From an uncultured Eubacteriales bacterium (GTDB lineage: Bacteria > Bacillota > Clostridia > Peptostreptococcales > Anaerovoracaceae), in the NCBI GenBank assembly GCA_902797345.1, contig CADBSL010000031.1, positions 1-5,016 of the forward strand: a stretch of DNA of 5,016 bases, written 5' to 3'. Numbering within the stretch: position 1 is the first letter of the stretch; the number at the start of each line of letters is the position of its first letter. Positions 1-5,016 of the stretch are shown here, piece after piece. Made by a program: the position numbers and the translations under genes. The notes beneath the pieces were generated by a model. That model was not told where the DNA came from and did not search any database. It was given only the letters and a program-made list of their open reading frames with translations.

Positions 1-342
1 GACCTGGCGGGACTGGACCGGGTGGTGAAGGCAAAGGTTTCGGATAAAGACAAAAGAACAGCGGGGAATAACCTGGTCCCAAGCTCTTTCGAAAAGATCG
101 CCTATTACGAAACGCTGTTCGATAAGCTGCGAGAAGCGGTTCCGGATCCCGAAGGCGGTTTGGATACCTCGCTGACGAAAGAACTGCGGGAAGCCCTCCG
201 ACTCCTGGAAGACTATTATTCTTCCGGCCAATGGCTCGTGGACTACGAAGCCGATGAAGCAGGAACCTATCCACCGGAATTGAAACGAGGCGTCCTTTCC
301 CAGGACGGACTGTATGAGCTTCTGTCTTTGTTTAACGAATAA
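1..342 (+). CDS. DUF4298-domain protein, 5' end outside the window
   Basis: The frame is open from base 1 to the TAA at 340-342 and gives 113 visible residues. The last 85 or so match what I know of the DUF4298 family. They begin with an amphipathic, probably helical stretch (FEKIAYYETLFDKLREAV), continue through a Leu/Glu-rich helix, and end with the family signature around DYYSSGQWLVDYEADEAG, then KRGVLSQDGLYELL. DUF4298 proteins are usually small stand-alone cytoplasmic proteins of about 90-100 residues with no known function. Here the frame continues upstream of the domain. GTG codons at 22 and 25 could be starts, but no convincing ribosome binding site precedes them. I therefore treat the gene as 5'-partial, possibly with an N-terminal extension or fused domain. 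The stop is followed after about 20 bp by the upstream repeat array. Domain recognition is from memory; function is unknown. Confidence 0.75.
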   Translation, partial: DLAGLDRVVKAKVSDKDKRTAGNNLVPSSFEKIAYYETLFDKLREAVPDPEGGLDTSLTKELREALRLLEDYYSSGQWLVDYEADEAGTYPPELKRGVLSQDGLYELLSLFNE

Positions 343-363
343 ATGACGGAGCGGTTCCCTCTG

Positions 364-627
364 TTTTTCATCCAAACCCTGGATTAAATGTCAGATAGGA
401 TGAAAAAACTGAAGGTCGGGGGTGGCTTTAAGGTGTAGTTTTCATCTTTTAGAATGGGATTAGTGCAAATTGGATGAAAAACACCATGAAATAGACTGAA
501 TCCACGGATCATTTTTCATCCAAAATGACGGGAATGCGAATGAAAAGATGAAATCTTCAAACAGAAGAAAATGAGGGATTGGATCATTTCATCCAGAAAC
601 CGTAGGATTTGCGATAAAAGATGAAAA
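364..627. repeat. Upstream array: four spaced inverted repeats, 73-74 bp period
   Basis: Four units each have a left arm TTTTTCATCC (or a close variant) and a right arm GGATGAAAAA (or a variant). Arms lie at 364-373/398-407, 439-446/472-481, 512-521/547-553 and 587-594/620-627. Arms are separated by 24-25 nt in every unit. Using the C of TTTTC as marker (369, 443, 517, 590), the period is 74, 74 and 73 bp. The internal spacer is partly conserved: a GGATT-like motif recurs near 381, 457, 531 and 605, often followed by TGCGA or a similar sequence. The sequence between units 1 and 2 holds GGTCGGGGG at 414-422, which recurs exactly in the downstream array. No coding frame fits. The dyads are not terminators, because neither strand shows a GC-rich stem followed by a T-run. 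The role is unknown; candidates are a phased protein-binding array or tandem RNA hairpins. Confidence 0.8.
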
Positions 628-654
628 CACTGAGTGACACAATCGTGCTATTAC

Positions 655-1116
655 TTAGCCCACATTATTCTTGCCGACAGAAGTTGACTTGAATGATGGG
701 GCTTTTTCTTTTGCTTTGATTTTCAGAAAAGCCTTTCCTTGCTCCAGATAAAGCGCTTGCTGGTTCACTGGTGCCCTGTACATAGCCGCCAAGGACTGTT
801 TTGTCCCGACTCTACCACCGGAGATGTTGCCAGAAAAGTTGAAAACAGAAAAGACAGAAATTTTGTAGACTGAAATCAGCCGATTGGAAAACGGGATGCG
901 AAATCTATCTGTATAACTACTGGAGAGATTAGCGGATGGAATGGATATGGTGTAAACCTTTGGTTTATGTTGAAGAAGGTGTCTGGCGAGACTAGACTGG
1001 ATATTATGGGCATGGTATAATAGCAAAAAAGATGCAGAAATTCCGTGAAAAGAAGAGAAAATCCCGAAAATATCATCGAACGGAATTGTATTTAAGGAAA
1101 CGGAAAGGAGAATCAG
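655..1116 (-). other. Long minus-strand open frame without start signal; possible gene remnant
   Basis: The 462 bases from the minus-strand stop at 655-657 to the edge of the SLH gene are free of stops in one minus-strand frame. The frame continues open into the antisense of that gene, with the first ATG at 1473. The last 60 or so residues (for example SLAAMYRAPVNQQALYLEQG, then KAFLKIKAKEKAP) have a composition that could be protein. I do not recognise a family. There is no ribosome binding site or plausible start inside the non-coding interval, and the frame runs through the promoter of the gene at 1117. It may be the decayed 3' end of a lost gene or chance openness. I see nothing else in 628-990. 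Confidence 0.15.
993..1021 (+). promoter_or_regulatory. Sigma-A promoter for the SLH peptidase-like gene
   Basis: A perfect TATAAT -10 box lies at 1016-1021, preceded by TGG at 1013-1015, which gives an extended -10. A 17-bp spacer separates it from TAGACT at 993-998, a 4/6 match to TTGACA. The predicted start near 1028 leaves an untranslated leader of about 90 nt before the ATG at 1117. Confidence 0.7.
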
Positions 1117-3432
1117 ATGAAACGGAGAGTATTGGCGATTTTTCTGAGCCTGGTGTTGGTATTCACACTGACACCCATGACGGCATTCGGCGTCAGTGTT
1201 ACGGACTATAAGTCCCTGGGTTCCAATTTCAACACCGGGGCCGTTCAGAACGACCCGACCCATGTCAATGTGCTGAGCGTGAACACGAACACCCGGATCG
1301 ACGCTATTACGACCTACCACTGGAATTACGGACAGGGGAAAGCCCCCGGAACGATTTCCATCAAAATGGACGGGCAGGTCGTAGGGACCTGGTCCGCTAC
1401 CGGGCGGAGCGGTTCCGGCGCGAACAACGTGTACTGGGACGCTTTCCCGCACTATACCATGATACCCGGGCATGAATACATCATCATAGACTCCAGCGAA
1501 GAGACCTGGTCCTGGAACAGTGGGACCGGTGGCTCCGGAATGATGGAGATCTTCGGCGAAAAGAATGTAGCGACGCCCACCAGCAACCCTGCGGGCTACA
1601 AGACCTCAGCCTGGGCTGTGGGGGAAGTGCAGGATGCGGACGTGGAAGGGCTCATTCCCAAATCCATGTCCGGAAAAGACATGACCAAACCCATCAGCCG
1701 GGCGGAATTTGCTGCTGTCTGCGTGCTGATCTACCAGAGAATGGCGAAAACCACCGTGCCGGCGGTCAGTAGAGGCCCCTTCACGGATACGAAGGACCCG
1801 GAAATCCTGAAGGCCTTTTCACTGGGCATTGTCAACGGAACCTCGGCCACGACCTTTTCCCCCGCCAGCAATCTGACGCGGGAGCAGGCTTCCACGATGC
1901 TGACCCGGGCATATAAAAAGGTTGTTATTCCGGGCTGGACGCTGGAAACCGACAACAGATACAAGCTAAATTATACAAAACCGGCGGCCTTTGCGGACCA
2001 GAAATCCATCTCCGCCTACGCCACCGAAAGCGTAGCCTACATGGCTTCCAAGGGGATCCTCAAGGGCATGGGGAACAACCTCTTCAAACCAAAAGACCCT
2101 GTGACGAGGGAGCAGGCCCTGGCCATTGCCATCCGGATGCTGGAGACCCTGGATACCAAGCCGCAGCCCGTGACGCCTTCGGACCCGCAGGACGGACCGG
2201 CTCTGAACAATCTGTCCTACCGGTTCTCCAATTCCTGGAGCGGCTTCAATTATCCGAATCCTTACCGGATCCCGCTGGAAAAATTCAAGATCATGCTGGG
2301 CGACAACGAACGGGCGAAAGCCTTATGGGATGACGACTGGGGCGGCAGCTGTTACGGAATGGTTTCCTCCGTGGGACTGTTCTTCAAGTCCGGGAACGGC
2401 ATTGACGTGACCTCCTATTCATCGTCCGCCACAACGCCCAACGACCTGAGCATCACCGACCGGAATTCATCCTATAACTGGACCCTCCGGGATTTCATCG
2501 AGCTGATGCACGTTTCACAGTTCACATACCGGATCCAGGCGGATTACCAGAAGAACAAGGGCATGAGCAATCTGTCGCAGGCGGTGCAGCAGGTGAAGAA
2601 AGGCGAACCGGTCATCATCACGATCTTCGGTTCGGTGGGCGGACATGCCGTGCTGGGCTACGCCCTGGAGGAAGGCAGCAGCGTCGACAAGCTGATGATC
2701 TACGATCCGAACTTCCCGAACAGGGAGCGTTACATCACCCTTTACAAGAACGGAAGCGGCAGCTATTACGACTGGTATTACAAGATGAATGACGCCTATG
2801 ATTACGGTGAAAGTTATCCGAACGGCTGGATCTCCTACATGCCGTACAACGATTACTATCTGGCATGGGAAGACCGGAACAAGAGCACATCCTCAATGGC
2901 CCTGATCACCACCAACGGCGACGTGAACATCACCACCCCGGACGGGGAGAGAGTGGCACAGCTCAGTGACGGGCAGGTCACGACGTATCAGAACAACGTG
3001 ACACCTTTCATCGTGATCGGCGTTTCGAGGGACGGCAAGGCTCCGGGCAGCGGCATGACAGCCGCCTGGATCCCGGCGGGGGAATACAACGTGGAACGGG
3101 CAGCCTCCGACAATACGGGCAACAGACTGGAAGTCAAGATCACCCACGTGGAACAGTCCGTCAGCGTGGTGACCGGCGCGGACAGCATGACGCTGGAAGT
3201 CAATGACAAGACAAAGACCCGTACCGCCAGCCTGGGCGCATCGGAAAGCGGGAGTTCTTTCAAGATTACCATCGGATCCTCCCTGGATGACGACAGTGAA
3301 CCGGCTGTCATCACATTGGAAGGCAGCGTATCGGACGGCGGGACCAGCCTTGGGAAGGATGCCGGTGCATTTATCCACGAAGGAACACGGAACGAAGATA
3401 TCGTGATCCAGTACGACGGCGGTGTCGGCTGA
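1117..3432 (+). CDS. Secreted SLH-domain protein with papain-like cysteine peptidase domain
   Basis: This encodes 771 residues and starts at ATG 1117, with AAAGGAG at 1104-1110 six bases upstream. Residues 1-25 form a signal peptide: the basic KRR, a hydrophobic core, and a likely cut after AFG. Residues 29-148 form a beta-rich domain with an ITTYHWNYGQG motif and a later IIDSSEETWSWN motif, a pattern I associate with extracellular domains of unknown function. Three S-layer homology repeats follow at about 162-209, 222-269 and 292-345. The second and third end in the typical LTREQA/VTREQA helix, which suggests cell-wall attachment. After a Pro-rich linker (346-362), residues 363-588 resemble a clan CA cysteine peptidase: Cys412 in WGGSCYG, His510 in GGHAVLGY and Asp530 in IYDPNFP form a plausible triad. 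A C-terminal beta-rich region (589-771) has no recognised family. Substrate unknown. The gene appears monocistronic, with its own promoter and a repeat array on each side. Catalytic activity is inferred, not shown; it could also be an inactive binding version. Confidence 0.88.
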   Translation: MKRRVLAIFLSLVLVFTLTPMTAFGVSVTDYKSLGSNFNTGAVQNDPTHVNVLSVNTNTRIDAITTYHWNYGQGKAPGTISIKMDGQVVGTWSATGRSGSGANNVYWDAFPHYTMIPGHEYIIIDSSEETWSWNSGTGGSGMMEIFGEKNVATPTSNPAGYKTSAWAVGEVQDADVEGLIPKSMSGKDMTKPISRAEFAAVCVLIYQRMAKTTVPAVSRGPFTDTKDPEILKAFSLGIVNGTSATTFSPASNLTREQASTMLTRAYKKVVIPGWTLETDNRYKLNYTKPAAFADQKSISAYATESVAYMASKGILKGMGNNLFKPKDPVTREQALAIAIRMLETLDTKPQPVTPSDPQDGPALNNLSYRFSNSWSGFNYPNPYRIPLEKFKIMLGDNERAKALWDDDWGGSCYGMVSSVGLFFKSGNGIDVTSYSSSATTPNDLSITDRNSSYNWTLRDFIELMHVSQFTYRIQADYQKNKGMSNLSQAVQQVKKGEPVIITIFGSVGGHAVLGYALEEGSSVDKLMIYDPNFPNRERYITLYKNGSGSYYDWYYKMNDAYDYGESYPNGWISYMPYNDYYLAWEDRNKSTSSMALITTNGDVNITTPDGERVAQLSDGQVTTYQNNVTPFIVIGVSRDGKAPGSGMTAAWIPAGEYNVERAASDNTGNRLEVKITHVEQSVSVVTGADSMTLEVNDKTKTRTASLGASESGSSFKITIGSSLDDDSEPAVITLEGSVSDGGTSLGKDAGAFIHEGTRNEDIVIQYDGGVG

Positions 3433-3450
3433 TCGGGGAGCACCCCCTCA

Positions 3451-3485
3451 GTCCGCTGCGCGGACAGCTCCCCCGGAGGGGGAGC
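3451..3485. repeat. GC-rich double hairpin after the SLH gene (dispersed repeat family)
   Basis: Two adjacent perfect hairpins start 18 bp after the stop codon. The first is GTCCGC/GCGGAC (3451-3456/3460-3465) with a 3-nt loop. The second is GCTCCCCC/GGGGGAGC (3467-3474/3478-3485) with a GGA loop. No T-run follows, so a standard intrinsic terminator is not supported, although the stems could slow polymerase or protect the mRNA 3' end. The GGA-loop hairpin and the following GAGCCGAGGA resemble the elements at 4236-4256 and 4343-4378, so this is probably one copy of a genome-dispersed intergenic repeat. Confidence 0.65.
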
Positions 3486-3516
3486 CGAGGACGGATCTTG
3501 TCTGCCATTTTAAATC

Positions 3517-3840
3517 CCAAGTGTTTTGGTTCAAATATACATGAAACACTTGAAAAACCTAAGGTTTTCGAGCTCGGGGGCGATTTGGATTCCAAGTGTT
3601 TTCCCAAGGATCTAAGCGAAACACTTGAAATTTCAAAATTGCCGGGGCCTTTATCCTTAACGATTTTCAAGCGTTAGGTTGTAAAATGAAGAAAACACTT
3701 GAAAAAACTTATGTGGCATTTCTCAGATTCCAAGTGTTTTGGTTCAAATATACATGAAACACTTGAAAACCCAGGATTATCGAGGTCGGGGGCGATTCGG
3801 ATTCCAAGTGTTTCCCCACGAATCTAAACCAAACACTTGG
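3517..3840. repeat. Downstream array: five spaced inverted repeats, 74-75 bp period
   Basis: Left arms CCAAGTGTTT(T) are at 3517, 3592, 3730 and 3804, plus a degenerate TTTTCAAGCGTT at 3664-3675. Right arms AAACACTTG are at 3544, 3619, 3693, 3757 and 3831. Arms in the four well-preserved units are 17 nt apart. The right-arm period is 75, 74, 64 and 74 bp. Units 1 and 4 are identical over 40 bases (3517-3556 and 3730-3769), and units 2 and 5 resemble each other, which indicates duplication of a larger block with an offset of about 213 bp. The sequence between units 4 and 5 has GGTCGGGGG at 3784-3792; the equivalent place between units 1 and 2 has GCTCGGGGG at 3572-3580. No gene is evident in 3433-3887. 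The array ends 47 bp before the -35 box of the ilvB promoter. Function is unknown. Confidence 0.85.
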
Positions 3841-3887
3841 AAACACTAAAATAGGGAATTTTTAGCGAAAAGCTTTCGGTAAAAAGC

Positions 3888-3916
3888 TTGACAATACCAG
3901 TTAAAATGTGTAAAAT
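3888..3916 (+). promoter_or_regulatory. Sigma-A promoter of the T-box/ilvB transcript
   Basis: A perfect TTGACA -35 box (3888-3893), a 17-bp spacer and TAAAAT (3911-3916, 5/6 match to TATAAT) make a strong vegetative promoter. Transcription would start near 3923, just upstream of T-box Stem I. Confidence 0.85.
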
Positions 3917-3922
3917 AGAAAA

Positions 3923-4196
3923 ACAGTGAATATAGAAATTGGCGATGACAGGAAGAAGTTTGACCCAGGTCCTCTGCAGAGAGCTGCCGGTTGGTGTGAG
4001 GCAGCGGGGATGGTCAGATGGCTGATCTTCGAGCCTCCGGACCAAACGGGCTTTGGCCTCAGTAGACTTCGGCGGGATCTCCCGTTACAGAGATAGATAT
4101 TGATAGATATCGATGAAGGCGGATGTATCATTACGATACATCAAAAAGAGTGGTACCGCGGATAACCCGTCTCTTATAGCAGAGACGGGTTTTTTT
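3923..4196 (+). promoter_or_regulatory. T-box leader (tRNA-sensing riboswitch) of ilvB
   Basis: A T-box RNA binds a specific tRNA and lets transcription continue when that tRNA is uncharged. Stem I shows the AGAGAG bulge (3978-3983) and the distal hairpin GCTGCC/GGCAGC (3983-3988/4000-4005), whose loop is GGTTGGTGTGA, the family consensus. The specifier loop lies between helices GAAGA/TCTTC (3952-3956/4026-4030) and TGACC/GGTCA (3961-3965/4012-4016); its 3' strand is GATGGCTGA. The best codon candidate is CTG (Leu, 4022-4024, followed by A); the overlapping alternative is ATC (Ile, 4025-4027). Either fits branched-chain amino acid synthesis. A hairpin (4122-4129/4135-4142) precedes the T-box TGGTACCGCGG (4151-4161). 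The antiterminator pairs AAGAG with CTCTT (4146-4150/4171-4175) and GCGG with CCGT (4158-4161/4167-4170). TGGT in the bulge fits a tRNA ending ACCA, as expected for Leu, Ile and Val tRNAs. Confidence 0.93.
4166..4196 (+). terminator. T-box intrinsic terminator
   Basis: The 8-bp stem CCCGTCTC/GAGACGGG (4166-4173/4182-4189) has an 8-nt loop and is followed by seven T (4190-4196). Its left arm overlaps bases needed for the antiterminator (4167-4175), so the two folds exclude each other. Transcription should stop here when the cognate tRNA is charged. Confidence 0.92.
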
Positions 4197-4235
4197 ATAC
4201 GTAGCCCCTCTCCGACACCGCTTTCGGCGGCGCCA

Positions 4236-4404
4236 CCTCTCCCCGGAGGGGAGAGGCAAGGAAGGGAAGGCGACAGCTCCTGGAGGCTTTTCTTTAGAAG
4301 AGAGAGCCAAGGAATGGGAGGCACTCCTCGGTAAACCCAGCACCCCCGGAGGGGAGAGGCGAGGAAGGGAAGCGGCAGCCACGGAAGACCTCACGCTGGA
4401 GAGG
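4236..4404. repeat. Degenerate tandem GC-rich repeats in the ilvB untranslated leader
   Basis: The 263 bases between the T-box terminator and the ilvB start hold no gene. A perfect hairpin CCTCTCCCC/GGGGAGAGG with a GGA loop lies at 4236-4256. The motif GAGAGG-C-RAGGAA and variants recurs at about 4251, 4302, 4354 and 4399, that is, every 45-52 bp, with the second and fourth copies degenerate. The copy at 4343-4378 repeats much of 4240-4276 (CCCCGGAGGGGAGAGGC and onward). The element at 3467-3490 belongs to the same family. These elements would be transcribed whenever the T-box reads through, so they may shape the 5' untranslated RNA of ilvB. Confidence 0.6.
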
Positions 4405-4459
4405 CGAGAACAATTGATAACAAATAATTCATATAATAAAAAGAAAGGAGACAAACATT

Positions 4460-5016
4460 ATGATCAAAACAGGTGCACAAATCGTAATGGAATGTCTGAT
4501 CGAACAGGGTGTGGACACCGTCTTCGGATATCCGGGCGGGACAGTCATCGACCTCTACGATGCGCTGTACGAGTACTCTGACAAGATCACCCACGTTTTA
4601 GCAGCCCATGAACAGCATGCGGCCCATGCAGCAGACGGGTACGCCCGGTCTACCGGAAAGCCCGGCGTTTGCTTCGCCACCTCCGGTCCCGGCGCCACCA
4701 ACCTGGTGACCGGCCTGGCCACGGCCTATATGGACTCCATTCCCATGGTCGCCATCACCGGCAACGTAAACATTAATCTGCTGGGGACCGATGCGTTCCA
4801 GGAAATCGACATCTACGGGGCTTCGTTCCCCATCACCAAATACAGTTTCATCGTCAAGGACCAGAAGGACATCGCAAAGACCCTGCGGGAGGCCTTCTAC
4901 ATCGCACAGGAAGGCCGTCCGGGCCCGGTGCTGGTGGACATCCTGAAGAACGCCCAGGCCGGGACCTGCGAATATGAACCCCAGGTGCCCCGGGCCATCG
5001 TTCCCAAGACGAGAAA
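4460..5016 (+). CDS. ilvB: Acetolactate synthase large subunit, 3' end outside the window
   Basis: This catalyses the first shared step of valine, leucine and isoleucine synthesis in the cytoplasm: condensation of two pyruvates, or pyruvate with 2-oxobutyrate, using thiamine diphosphate (ThDP). The start ATG at 4460 follows AAAGGAG (4444-4450) by nine bases. The visible 185 residues are most of the N-terminal ThDP-binding Pyr domain of a family usually about 550-600 residues long. They include FGYPGG (22-27), the catalytic glutamate Glu51 in AAHEQHAAHAADGYAR, ATSGPGATNLVTG (73-85) and GTDAFQE (109-115). The residue usually Gly after HEQ is His53, and the usual GQV is GNV (101-103). The C-terminal FAD and second ThDP regions are beyond the window. 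The upstream T-box for a branched-chain tRNA supports the biosynthetic role over a catabolic acetolactate synthase such as AlsS. The small subunit (ilvN or ilvH) and later ilv genes would be expected downstream but cannot be seen. Confidence 0.95.
   Translation, partial: MIKTGAQIVMECLIEQGVDTVFGYPGGTVIDLYDALYEYSDKITHVLAAHEQHAAHAADGYARSTGKPGVCFATSGPGATNLVTGLATAYMDSIPMVAITGNVNINLLGTDAFQEIDIYGASFPITKYSFIVKDQKDIAKTLREAFYIAQEGRPGPVLVDILKNAQAGTCEYEPQVPRAIVPKTR

Noticed and set aside
364..407. Intrinsic terminator for the DUF4298 gene
   Set aside because: The arms are AT-rich, the loop is 24 nt, and the right arm ends in A rather than being followed by a T-run.
3203..3406. Plus-strand 67-codon open frame inside the SLH gene
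   Set aside because: It is an out-of-frame shadow of the large gene with no independent start signal.
2893..3443. Minus-strand open frames of 151 and 161 codons
   Set aside because: They are antisense shadows of the SLH protein, whose own frame has domains, signal peptide and start signals.
3371..3670. Minus-strand open frame of 99 codons
   Set aside because: It spans the end of the SLH gene, the GC-rich hairpins and the repeat array, with no protein-like pattern or ribosome binding site.
3517..3840. CRISPR array, because repeats of about 37 bp alternate with spacers of similar length
   Set aside because: Only the arms are conserved between all units, the interiors differ, and the supposed spacers are related to each other. 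No cas gene is in the window.
4414..4437. Second ilvB promoter with TTGATA and a perfect TATAAT (4432-4437)
   Set aside because: The spacer is only 12 bp and a start near 4444 would fall on the ribosome binding site; no -35 box is found at 16-18 bp.
4085..4454. Overlapping short open frames on both strands
   Set aside because: They are translations of the T-box and GC-rich repeats; the low-complexity Pro/Ser/Arg content follows from the repeats.

Overview
The window looks like a chromosomal segment of a Firmicute, most likely a member of the Clostridia with moderate GC content. The signs are strong AAAGGAG-type ribosome binding sites, a tRNA-sensing T-box leader, S-layer homology (SLH) repeats in a secreted protein and a DUF4298-type small protein. 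No species-level assignment is possible from the sequence alone. All supported genes are on the + strand.

Layout: (1) 1-342 is the 3' end of a reading frame that enters from outside the window and ends in a complete-looking DUF4298 domain. (2) 364-627 is a gene-free array of four spaced inverted repeats with a 73-74 bp period. (3) 628-1116 has no confident gene. It holds a long minus-strand open frame of doubtful meaning and a good sigma-A promoter (993-1021) for the next gene. (4) 1117-3432 encodes a 771-residue secreted protein: signal peptide, N-terminal beta domain, three SLH repeats, a papain-like Cys/His/Asp domain and a C-terminal beta domain. (5) 3451-3485 is a GC-rich double hairpin belonging to a small repeat family that recurs near 4236-4404. 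(6) 3517-3840 is a second array of spaced inverted repeats, again with a 74-75 bp period. (7) 3888-4196 is a promoter plus T-box leader with terminator and antiterminator. (8) 4197-4459 is a repeat-filled stretch of untranslated leader. (9) 4460-end is the 5' part of ilvB, the acetolactate synthase large subunit.

How it works together: ilvB is most likely controlled by uncharged branched-chain tRNA through the T-box. The secreted SLH peptidase-like protein appears to be a single-gene unit with its own promoter and has no evident pathway link to ilvB.

The least explained part is the pair of arrays flanking the SLH gene. Both are built from about 42-44 bp dyads that begin with TTTTCA-like and end with TGAAAA-like sequence, repeated about every 74 bp. 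The inner part of the dyad differs between the arrays but stays self-complementary in each (TTTTCATCC/GGATGAAAA upstream, CCAAGTGTTT/AAACACTTG downstream). This looks like one element family with two array-specific specificities, and I do not recognise it as a named system.
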